Source: Lucifuga dentata
Lineage: Eukaryota > Chordata > Actinopteri > Ophidiiformes > Bythitidae
Assembly: GCA_014773175.1 (NCBI GenBank)
Contig: VXCM01000035.1
Location: 248,001-312,000, forward strand
Length of the DNA: 64,000 bases
Reading direction: 5' to 3'
Both the position numbers and the translations under genes were made by a program. Under the pieces are notes generated by a model that saw nothing but the letters and a program-made list of their open reading frames with translations, was not told the origin of the DNA and did no database searches. Positions 51,001-63,500 of the stretch are shown one piece after another; within the stretch, counting starts at the first letter, position 1; every line of letters starts with the position of its first letter.

Positions 51001-54000
51001 GGAGGCTGTGGCTGCTCATCACTGGCTGCAGCTGAGTAGTTTTTACAAAGCCTGTTTCCTTTAGCAGACCAAGTTTCAGACATTTGGGTTTCTATATTTA
51101 GATTCTAGGGGAAATGAATGACAACACTGACTGTCATATGATTAAAATGATATAATATTGACTAATACTGAGGCTGTTTCAGGCCGTCTTCATTCACTTT
51201 GTGTTGGCAAGGACATGTTTCTAAGGAAAACAGACATGCTACACTGTCATAATGCAATAAAATTACATAATTCACACTCACACCTCAACATTCTACAGAA
51301 TTAAAGTTGTCTGAAGATGATGTTTTGGAATACAAAATGTCTTAATTAATCGTGATACTCAACAATGCTGGGAAACAAAACTTTCACACAAAACCATTTT
51401 CACCTTTTTACCCTTATGAGCTCAGTTCTGTCTTCCTTTGTTTAGCTCGTGTTTGTTTTTTTCCGCTGTGGCCAGTTCTGGCACATTGTCTAGCTTCAGG
51501 AAAATTAAAAAAAGAAACTTACTGTAAATTGTATTGACACTGTATAATTTCTATGCAAGCCAGAGTTGTAATATTGGATTAAGTTTGAGGAATTTTAATA
51601 ACCCTTTTTTAATAGAGTTGTGTTGATGATTGTCCCAGTCCGCTCTGAGTTGTTACACTATTCATCACTCTGTTGATCCCTGTGGTGAATCTCATTTGTT
51701 GCAGTCTGTTAATGTACACAAATGTAGCTGGTGTCCCCCGCTAATGATCCGCTAATTATAAAATTCCACAGCAGCCCCAGGAGTCTGCAAACACCTGTCC
51801 AAGTGTAAGTGCAGGTACTTTTGACATCTGTACATGCTGCTTGTGTGAAGCAATAAAGCAGACACGTGTGTGTATTTAATCAGTCACCCTGTTTTCTGTT
51901 AATTACTTTTAGCTTCCTCATTATATGTATCTATCACATATAGTTTCACTTGCAGTATATGTCAAGATGCAGGACTTTGAATACTTTCTTTAAATATGTT
52001 TTGTTACTTTGGTACTATCACACAAAAAGTCTTAAAAATGAATGAACTGCGTAAGTTTAACAAAAGCTCTTTAATTCCTCTAAATGGTTAAAATAATTGA
52101 TATTTGGCCACAAGGGGCAGAAAAACTTAGCAGACTTTGCAAACAATTGCTAACTTATGCCTCGTGCAAACTGAGATTCATTGCATGTCACGCTGCAAGG
52201 TATGTAATGGCTGCCTATGGGTATATATTAGGGGTAAGAACATTGAGAAGCAACCAAACAGAAGCTAAAAGAGGCTAGACAGTCTGCAGACCAGCAGAGT
52301 TGGGTGGTAATGGGTGACTGTTTCACACTACACAGGGCTAATTATTTCAATGTTCATATCAAAAATGTTTATAATTGCAGGTTTAACAGTAATTTACTTC
52401 TTTTGCTCTTCCAGTCGAGCCATCAAGACAAACCAGGACCTTCTTCCTGAGACACCATGGACCAACATCCTGTTTGATGACTTCTGGGGCACCCTGCTCA
52501 CTCACAGCGGCAGCCACAAGTCTTTCCGTCCACTCTGCACGCTCTCATTCCGTCTCAACTATGCCCTAACCGGCCTCCATCCTTGGGGTTACCACCTGCT
52601 GAATGTGTTGCTTCATGGGCTGGTTACTGCCCTCTTCACAGCCTTCAGTCGCCCCCTCCTGGGTGGAGGACTGTGGAGCCTGTTGGCGGGCCTTCTTTTT
52701 GCCTCTCACCCCGTGCACACTGAAGCAGTGGCTGGAATCGTGGGTAGGGCGGATGTTGGTGCTGCATTGTTTTTCTTGCTTTCTCTCTTTTGCTACACAA
52801 GACATTGTGGGCTTCGTCAGGGCTCCCGTGGGACCTTCCAGATTAAGCGATGTGGTGGCGGCTCAGTCAGCCGGTGTTGGCTGTGGATGCTGGGAAGCCT
52901 GTGGTGTGCAGCAACCAGTATGCTGTGGAAGGAGCAGGGGGTGACGGTGCTGGCTGTGTCAGCTGTGTACGACCTCTTCATGTTCCAGAGACTCCGATTT
53001 CGGCAGGCGCTTCTCCTCCTTATAGGAAAGGTAAATGAATCTTGGTGTCTGTGCATACCCAATTTCCTCTTCCTTACCTCAGAGAAAAACCTCAGCCAGC
53101 TGGTAATGTTTCCCTTGTGTGGATATACTGTAATTTTGTGCATGTGTGATTACATGATTTTGTTTGTGAGGAAATTATGTGTGTCGCATATCATTTGCTT
53201 TTCATTAGGAGCATAATTCAGAAAACTGTTTGCCTGTGCAAACTGAACAGTTTTGGCTGGAAAGCAAGCTATTCTCATTTGTCATCTGTTAACCAGGAAG
53301 GCTCTATATGCAGACAGGAAGTTATCTAGTTGCTTGCACAATTACCACGAATTGCAGTTGGCTGCATTAAATGGACACATAATGCATAGAACTCTAGATT
53401 AGGATCTTAGCCTCATTGTGCACGTTTGTGTATGTGTGCACACATGTATGTGTGAGTGTTGCATGTTTGACAGCATTAGTGGAAGAAGAGAGAGGCTGAA
53501 CAGGAAAAGCTATTTTAAGGGTGAGTTGTTTTTTCATTATAACATGACAAAAAGTATGTGCAGAAAAACAACAGCATATCCTGCTTTGTTAAAGGGTTTG
53601 ATCCACTTGTATCCTCACCTAGAAACATACACAAATATACCCACATTTACACACCATGCTTCCTCTGCAAGAAAACACTCCGTTCTCATAACAAATTACC
53701 TTGTTGGAGGAGGACAAGCAGGACAGAGTGAGTCATTTGATTGGAAAGCCTCCTCACACACTCCACATTTGATTAGAAAAGCTGCTCCTTAGCCAACATG
53801 ATAGCTCTTATAAAATGAATAACTAGCATCATAAAAAGTCCCCTTGGGTTTACTGTGCAAGGATATTCTGGCTCTGAGTGTGTGTGTGAATCTTGTTTAT
53901 AGTGGTTTCTTTTTATGAAACACCTACGAATGCCTCCATGCATGTTGGGAAATTTGTGATGTAATCACATCCTGGAAACCACAAACATCATATGGAAATT

Positions 54001-57000
54001 GATATAAATACATCTGTGTATGTAAAGATGGTTTATAAATACTGATTCTTCTGCTTACTCTTCCAGGATTCACATGAGTCTATTCATATACGCACCATGT
54101 CTGCTACCAAAGTGTTTGCAAGGCTTTACTGTACCTGTGGGCCAGATTCTCCAGTAGTAAACGCTGTGAGAATGATAGCATAGAACTCCGATTAGAGGGC
54201 TTACAGTGAGCAGCCCAGAGGGATCAGAGTGTAAGGAAAGAGACTACTTGGGAGGAAAGAGTCGTGTGTGTGTGTGTGTGCGTGCGCATGCATTGTCACA
54301 ACCACTAAACTTTAGCAGATGCAAAATAACACCGAACTTTCAATTAGCACCAGTCATAAATTAACACTTCTGCGTCATGAAATAGTAGTGAAGCAGCAAG
54401 AAATACATAATTGTTAATATTAAATGAAGATACATAATTAGATCACAGCGCAAAAAAACAACAATACATAATAGTAGCATGTAATCGAATACGCAGAATG
54501 AAAAAATGGCCAGAGAGACTGAGTCCTCCATATGAAATTATATATTTCTGAAGATGTTGCTACATTCAGAACTCTGAATTACTCATAACTTGAAGAGTTG
54601 CCTGCCCCACCCCGCCTCCCCCCCAAAAAAAAGAAAAAAAAACCCCAATACAAACAATGAAGCAAGGACACAACAATTCCAAGATCATGACAATCAAAGT
54701 GGCTCTGGTAGACAGAGATAGCACTTGCTATTTTCCAAAAACTTTGTGATACTTGAAATGTTGGAAATATGAGCAAGTAATTCACCATAGGATCTATATT
54801 TCCAGACAATTCCAAAAGCACCTGTAGAGTTGAATCAACACCCACTTTCACATAGTAGATGTAGACAAAAAGGATCATTTCAAATTTAATTAATCAAAAT
54901 GTTGGATTTGGAATTTTTCCCGTTTAAACAAAGAAAGTGGAGAGGTAATCTAGGAAATGAAGCTGTATCCTAAAAGATGTGGAGTATCACTTTTTGTTCC
55001 AGTCTGTTGCGTTACGGTCTGAAAGACTTCATCATCCCAGGTGTTTGTCAGACGCCTTTATGAAAAATCATGTCGTCTGTGAATTTATCACACGGGGGAG
55101 CGGGAACGTCATCAGCTCCCTCCTCCTCTTTTCCCAGACACAATGGTCCTGGCTACTATCCCTCTGCCGGCTGTCAGATCTCCATGCCAGCCCCCCCCCA
55201 GCACCTCCGAGCTCTGCCAGCACATCTGGCTCATTTATCTCTCTGGCAATGCCCTCCTCTTTTGCCCAAGTTGTGGATATCTTGGCTGGGAGCTCGTTAT
55301 GTGTCGGGACTAGCCACCGGACAATTGTTTCCTCGATTAAGAGCCAGACGTCTCGCAACGCATGGGGAGACAAAGAGAAAAGGATATCTATAGAGAACGT
55401 GTAAGGGAGGGAAACTATGCTCTCATTTCCTTTCCTTTATCTGTTCTTTCGCTCTCTCTCACCCACTGTGCCCACAAAGCACTTTGGGAATGGTGTGTTT
55501 GGATTCTGTTGTATCATATTCTTTTACTAGATTGGTAGGCAGAAAGGTAGCAAACATTGGTGCTAGACAGCAATACAACACAGTTCAACTGCGTAGTATT
55601 ATGAAATGAAGCAGGAGAAGAAAACATCCTCCAGTAGCCACAAACAATAAGGAAATGCAAATCGGCTCCCATGTCGGAAAGAGGACAGATACGGTTTGAC
55701 CAGCACTCCATTTCTCATCCTATTAGGTTCCTAATCAGACTGAAATGAGATTCCAAATGAGACAAGGTGAACCGGGGGAGTGTAAGAAAATGATAGATGG
55801 AGATTAAAAAAAAAAAAGGCGTGGTGTTCACTTTGCAGTCTAGTGAGAAAGGAAATTTCAAGGCAAAATGAGTTTTATAGGTCAGAATCATGAGACCATA
55901 ATGTATTTTTCTTTCCACACTTGTTCAGTGACAAAACAAACAGCTTGATGAATGAGCCTCTTGGCTTTGGACGGGGCACAGATAAAGGTGCTTGCTTTTT
56001 TTGATATTAGGAAAATTCAAGTAACCGATCCTTCTATTCAGCCGGAGGCGAACTTCGAAACTTTGACAAGCAAGATTAGATTTCAGGAGAAAAAAGAGGT
56101 TTAAGCTGTGCATTTATTTGACTGAAGAACAAAGACATCAGTGATTACAGCATTTGGACAAAGGCTGACATAAAAACCCCTAAATCCACAAAGGTGTCTG
56201 TGCAAATATAGTTCTTTGAAGAAAAATGAGACTGGATTTGATGGAAAGATGTTTTGTTACGCTTCCTAATCCTCCATTTCTGCACCTTTGCAATTTCTTT
56301 ACCGAAACTTCAGGTGAAAATGGAAGATGATGGATTGCGTTTTGCTTGAGATACAAAGAAAAGCAGGATTTGATAACGCCCCCACCAGTGTGTAATTACA
56401 GTGTTAGGGACTCCTCCTCGTTTGTCTCAATGAGTGTTGCGGGCACATAGATTAAGTTCAGTGTAAGTAGCTGATGGATAGATGGATGTTGTGCTAATTA
56501 TCCTGTAGCAGAAGCATTCAGCTGTGAAATGATGCCATCTATTGCAATTTCTGCTGCATGCTTTTTATTTTGCTGGTAGGTTCATGTTCATGTCTGCATG
56601 TGCATCTTCATTCTTTCTAGCATGTGACGGTGTGTTTAAGAGCCAGCGCAAATGAACTAGGCCTTTGTTGCTGGAAATAAATTCTTAAGTCACTCCTGTG
56701 ATTTAGTTTTGCATGTTTGAGCCCAATATACCATCCGCATACAGGTTACTGACAACCATTTCCTAAAACATACTACTGGAGCGGTACATATTAAATTCTT
56801 TTTCCTACCTTCCAGGCTGCCATTAGTTTCGATTCATTCCAGTACGCTATAAAATCAACTTTTAGAGACTTGAAAAGTGTTTGAGACAGATAATCCATCA
56901 CAGTGAACATGGCGCCTGTTAAATTTTTTTATTGAAGTAACTTTATTTAATCGATGCAACACGGAGCTGCACAGAAGAAAATGTATGTCTCCGCCAGGGA

Positions 57001-60000
57001 ATATAGTCCCAGGAGAAGAAATTTTAAAAAGACTGTCCCTTTTAGATTCAGACGTAAATTTTTGAAGCCGAGACATTGCATTTTAAGGTGGGTGTATCAC
57101 CTGAATATTTGATTTAGAAAGCTTAGGGGATTTGGCAAAATAACTGGAAAACTAAAATATGGTTTTAGGTTTTGGAAAATTGGTTGGCAGTAACATGTAT
57201 ATGCAGCTAGTTTTTATGGGGCTTAAACATGCAAAATTACCAGTATTATCCTTTAAGACCTGCTAAGCTAAATCAGGTGCATTACATCTGTTTAAGAGCA
57301 TCAAGGAATCCTGCGTTGTATTAAACCCCCTCTCCCCGAGACGCTGATGTACCCGCATTACTCAGACAGGAAGCACTTCATATGTCAAGTTAACACTGCT
57401 TGGTCCGCTGCTTTGATCAGCTCTCCTCTTGGATGGAGCTTTGGGCCTTTAACCTGTGACCCGTCTCATTACATGTCTGTGTGCCAGCAGCAGCAGGGCT
57501 TTCAGGGAGAGAACTATAGGGTAATTAGGTCACTCTATCAAAGTCAGCACTCTCAATGCCAGCCACAGTGCTGTTTGATGACTCGGGTGGATTGTGCCAA
57601 GTCAGTGGAATCCAGAACACATTAGTGCTGGAAAAGGAACTGGTTACATGGCTCATTGTAGCTTTCATCAAAATGTAGCATGTCACTGGTGCTGCATCAA
57701 ATGTGAGTGCTGCTGCATGTCTGCTGTACAAACACACCGTGTCCAGCACTTTGAAGGCCTTTACACACACACATATTCACACACGTATTGTAATTTAGCT
57801 CCCAACTCAACTTTAATTTGTCCAAAAGTTGTTGGGAAAGTACCTATAATATGCAAGAAGTGAGTTTTTAAAGGATAGTTAGCAATTCAAGTTCATGAAG
57901 GGCAAAAGTAAATTTGATTAGTTTTATCAGTAATACTTTCCAGTTTCTAATTGGGTATAAGTAACTTTAGTAATGGTTAATCAATAATTGCTGCGTTATT
58001 GATCAGCAATTAGCTCTCCACAGGAACAACTTTTGGTTTGCAGGTTGTGAAAAATCAATTTTGGCTAGTGTACTGTATATCCTCCATAACAAGCTTTGTC
58101 TTTTACCATTTTAATTCATCAGGAGGATTCTGGCAGCAGAGCACCAAAAATCAATTCAAAAAAGGAAACTTTATTTAACTTTACTGACCCGATGACTTTA
58201 AAAAAGGATTTTCACAACCCGAAAAATATTTTTATGGCTCATTACTTCTCTATAAAGCTTTAATAAATTATTTATACACTTTAATAAAACAGTTACTTAC
58301 AACATCTTAACACTTTATAAACTCTGTATGTACTTGCATACCTTATATATCTCATTATGTTTACAATAATTGAAATTACTCAGACTAGGAGGACTAAATC
58401 TGTGTTTCAATCCAAACAGACCTCAGCTGTGGATGACCAGCCCAGAATTCTGGAAATAATTATGAGCAGTTAAAATTGGACATGACTTTAATAAGAACAA
58501 TCCGGAAGATTGTTCCCCTGCTGTCTCGTGTCAGTCCTCAGCGGCTTTAAACAGTTTGCGTATGAAGTCAGCCTTATCCCACTGTGTCTTCAGACATGTT
58601 TTAAGCACTCTGCACGCTGTAGTGTCAACAGGCAGACCACACATTTCTCTGGATTAATGAAACGAGAGCTAATAATGAATGGTGCTATCAAAAGATGAAG
58701 GCTGGTGGAAATAGAGCAGGAGAGAATTCAGCAAGAAAGCATAGAATAAACTTGGAAGGTAAAAGTAGTAGAGGATAAGCCGTTGAATTTCCAAATGAGA
58801 ATCCAAAGTGGATCATATGTATGGAAGAGCATTAAGTTCAAAGGCTTGGAGCAAGCAGGATGTTACTTTGACAGTTGGCTGAGGAGTATGCCAGCTTTCC
58901 TCCATGGGTACATGCAGATCTCATGAAGCGTAATCCGTCATAGCTAAAACCAGTTCCCACGAATTTCTTTCAGACAGTAAAACTCCATATCCACAGAAAA
59001 TTTTAAGAATAAATCCTCTCTCAAGATGTACTGCTGATGCACCCTGCATTTCTGTGCCTCGACATTTTTATTTTCCCACACATAACTTGACAACCACATG
59101 GCATGACATGATGTGGCATAAAACCATTATATTTCTGCAGAGGTTATGAGTGTTTTTGATAACACGAGTGGTAAACAGGAATCGATTTACATGGAAATCA
59201 ACCCAACAAAAATTCCTTAATCTCTTTGACTATACTGGAACATGGATTTTTATAAGCTTGGCTGAAAATTAGCTTGACCATACTGGACTATAGTGTGGAA
59301 GAATACATTTCCATATTGTCTTTATAGTAAAGTACAGGGTGAATTTTTCCCTTTTACTAGGAAATAAAATCAGCAGGTGTGACAATCTACTGATCACCCN
59401 CCCCAGGATAAAACAGAAACAACATTATGTAGAAATAAATAGATTAAAGGGCATGTAGGAGCAGAGGGGAATTGACACCTTGGGAGGAGGTGTTGGATAT
59501 TTTCAGCCTACCAGAGGGGATTAAAATAGGAATGTCATTCCACACTTCAACAGAACAAAGCAGCTCTTCCAATAACTGTTTGCGTCATCAAGTAACCTGC
59601 AACCTCTTATTCTTAAAAGTAACACGACAACAAGAAAGCTTATGTTAGATTGGTAATTACTGTTTTTTAGAGTTTCGGAATTCATGGTCATACATCATTG
59701 AAAAGCAGAACCAGCCTACAAAATAGCTCAAACTGATGAATTATTGGGTTACTGTTTGAGCTGTGTGTTTGATTGACCGGGAAGTCAATTAGGGAATGAT
59801 TTAGGAATAGACAAGGCAACGAGGGGTAAAATGAAGCTCATTCACCAAAATACCACAAATGACTTTCTTTTCAATTGTCCTATCTTCTGATACCAAGCAA
59901 AATTGGATTTCTCAAACAGTTTCCTCCCTTGTCAGCCAATATGGGCTCATCCGTCAATAAGCACATTCCCCTTTGGGTTTAAAAAGCATTCTTCATCCAT

Positions 60001-60547
60001 TTTGTACTACCTTTCAATGTCCAAATCAATATCCAATTTTTTTCCCCTCTCATTTCCTTACTCCCTTTCACAGTGCTCCAAACTCATTGAACTGGATGAA
60101 CTGTACCAACACCCCATTTGAGAGAAGAAAAGTCTTCAACTAACTCAGAAAACATATTTTTTTCACCTCATTTCATGTTTTCCCTCATTGTACATGAGAG
60201 TTGACACAGAGATTAGTCAGGCACGCTCATTGTAAGAGAACCTATCAGAAAATTCTCTCTAAACTCCACTAATCAGACAAATTAAAGCTTGTTCTTTGGA
60301 AACTGTGAGACTTTTAAATAAGAACCATTTAGTGTGCTTTACCTCAATTCATTTAGAGATTAATTATCCAGCAAGTCTGAATTATTACTTTGTTGCTATA
60401 AACTCACTTGGGAGATTAAAGCAAAATTGAGACTACACCTACTCAACACTTTGAATTACGAAGGCTGTGACTGTGTTGATTATCAGCCAATACTTCTGAT
60501 AGTGTAACTAAAAAAACCTCTTATGATGTTCACAGTAATAAACACAC

Positions 60548-60593
<46 letters not shown>

Positions 60594-63500
60594 ACACAGA
60601 TGCAGGGAGCTCTAATTCCTCCCTGGCAGGTTCAAATGGAGTTCATATTACACCAGTGCCTGGAAAGAATCACACAATAGGAAGTGAGAAGCAACTCCTT
60701 GATTATTACTGTGATTCATATCTAGTATCGAGAGCATAAATAATGATTTTTATTAGTGCTCTGAGGAAGATGAGTAGCAGCACTAGCTTTACTTTGTACA
60801 TATGCATTTCCTGTTTTAATCTCTGTTTAAATTTGATACGTTTTGTTATTTCCCCCTTATGTTTAGTATAAGAAACTAGATCGTATGTGTTGAATATTGT
60901 CAGAGTTGCAAAACTTAAGGCTCCATGCCGATAGAAATGCAACCAGAAAGTCAAACCCTGCTCTGACAGCTTAGTTTTGATTAGTACTTTTTCTTCTGCA
61001 TCAATATGTAACATAGTTAAATTGGCTTGGTTTGACATACCAAGTATGTACAAAGTTAGACTACCATGTTACAGCTGGCCAATCAGAACAGAGCAGGCTT
61101 TTTATGAGGGAGGCCTTAAGCAACAGTACCTACATTTCCTGTTTTCACTCAGTTTCCACAGTGGCGCTACAGCACATTAAGGTATTGCAAAGGTTTCAAA
61201 ATAGACAATAAATGAAAACATTTGTATATCCATGGCTGGATATAATATATCCCCATTAATATGCAAAATTAATTTGGATTTGCTTAATGTTGATATAAGC
61301 ACACCATTGAATTTGTTTAACGGGTAGATAATTTCAGAAAGGATCATATCAAATCTTACATCTGACCGCCTGATGGACAGAAACCCAAACAAAACATGTC
61401 CCGCTGCCATTTCTCTTACAGCTACACATTTGTTGCCTCTCCCTGCTGGGATTGGGATGGTTGTTTCAGATGAGCGTAATCTAGCAAAGAAGTGACCAAA
61501 GGCAAAAAAGTCAACAACATGATCATATAGCTTTGTCATGTTCTTACCAACTGCAGCTCATACTGCTTTCTAATGTGAAGCAACTGAAATGAATTACATT
61601 TTGGCCCTGTGGAATATCACATAGGTCTTGTCTCAGACTTTGATTCCAACTCACTTGCCAAATTTTCTCTGTATCTCCTTCCAAGTATGCATCAACACAG
61701 CCATTAGGAGTTTAACATAATTTTGAGCTTATGCTGTTTCAGGCCTCTTAAATGTTTACAAAGGGACTGTTTAGTTGAAGTTGCAGTGAAAGTCTGGTTT
61801 GATGTGACAGCGTTGCGTGACAGAGGGCCGTATAGCAAGGGACCTAATGGTGATCATGCTGCAGAATTAATGCTCTTATGAGATGTAAACAGCATCTACA
61901 TACCAACACAATGAGGCCTAAGCTGATTAGCAGTCACACTCACCTCAACCCTGACAGGAAAGGAGGAAAGTCTTAAGAAAAAAGACCTTTGTGCTTCAAA
62001 CTTACCTCAGAGTTGATCTCAGATTAATGATGTTAATGATGTAATAATGTTATGTGGAAAATAAAGATTTTTTTTTTTGCCTTTATAAAGTTTTAATGTG
62101 CATGTAAACATGCAGCAGAAGTTACACTTAAGTTTAAGTTTTTTTATGCAGAAACTTGAATGTTCCTTTGCAAAATGACTGGTATTGTGTTATACAAAGA
62201 AGGCGAATATTATTGTACTAGATTAAATGTTGATGACATTTTGTTTAGCTGTTAACTTAGTGATGTAATGAAAGTAGTGTTAGTACAAGACATATGAAAA
62301 CTGTATATTATCCATGTCATGCACCACATGGAGTGTAAATAATGGGGTGATTACAACATAGACAGATGACAACTAAGATAAATATTGATTTAAAATCTGA
62401 GAAAAAATTTGGAGACATTTGATTAATTCCTAAAACATAAAATAAAATAAATTAAAAGTACAGATCCCTGTGTATGTCCCTCTAGTTGCATATGTCATAT
62501 TCCATGAAAAATTATTGTTTTGTCTAGATATAAACAACCATATCATTTCTGACAGAATGTGATACACACATCACCATACAGCTGTTCACATCCCAGCATA
62601 TCTTTCACCAGTCTGAATATGTTCTATTTCTCTAAAAATGATATGTGCTTGCATATAAACAGAGTGGTATTGTTTCTGGCTTTTCTGCATTAAAAATGTT
62701 TTTAAGGACCTTGCCAGTGTTACTGCAGTGTATAATTGTACATGACTGCGGTTTGTGCCCCGAGCAGCTATCAAAAACATTCCAGACATGATTTTATACA
62801 GTTTTCCTCTCTGTATCACAATGAAAGTCAAGTTTGGGAAGTTTTTGGGTTCTGTTTTCAATGTGGATTTGTATATCAAATCCCAAATGCTCATACTGAG
62901 TCTTCATTTTTGACCCAAGAGACCAAAAATACTTATATATTAGAATCTTTGTTGCTAAGATTCTGCTCTGATCCAAATCCTGACAGGAATTAAATAAGCC
63001 TTCATAAAGGAATACAATTTCAGGTGCTCTGGAACAGAATGTTGTGGCTTTGAATGAGGTTCTTTGGTCTGAAATGTTGATGTAGCTGTTTTCTTTTAGC
63101 ATTATTTTTTTTTCCTCTCCTCACTTTCAGAAAAAGAACATCAGTGTTTTGCTGAGCCTCTGTGTGCTGGCTTCCTGGGGAGTGATCCTCCTGTCAGCTC
63201 GCCTCTACTGGATGGGCAATAAGCCCCCCAACTTCTCCAACTCCGACAACCCTGCAGCCGACTCGCCGCATTTTCTCACTCGAATGCTAACTTTCCTCCA
63301 CCTGCCGTCTGCCAACGCCTGGCTCCTTCTTTGCCCTGACAAGCTCAGTTTCGATTGGTCCATGGATGCTGTGCCATTGGTCAGGACTTTGGCTGACTGG
63401 AGGAACCTTCACACTGTTGCCTTTTATGGTGGATTCATCCTCCTGGCTTTGTTTGGCCTTCGCTGCCCCGCCTCCAAAGCCAAGGAAACCAGTGGCAAAG

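Larger units (their letters stand above)
29591..52414 (+). other. TMTC2 intron 1 (22.8 kb)
   Basis: No further coding exon is seen; open frames are short and unlike any family I know. It holds MITE copies C and D, two full-length teleost hAT-like elements (36027-36499, 46884-47304), one member of an unclassified repeat pair (38640-39042), a 60-bp perfect palindrome (32732-32791), a 13-bp-arm inverted repeat (34992-35021), a T42 run, a G-run and GT microsatellites. Conserved enhancers may exist here but need alignment. Confidence 0.8.
53031..63130 (+). other. TMTC2 intron 2 (10.1 kb)
   Basis: No coding exon seen. It contains MITE copy E (56685-57256), the second member of the unclassified repeat pair (60845-61172), a GT run (54264-54284), a CA microsatellite (60552-60589), and a stray n at 59400. 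Confidence 0.8.

Noticed and set aside
61177..61539. Minus-strand 120-codon frame in TMTC2 intron 2
   Set aside because: No recognisable domain and atypical composition; nothing supports expression.
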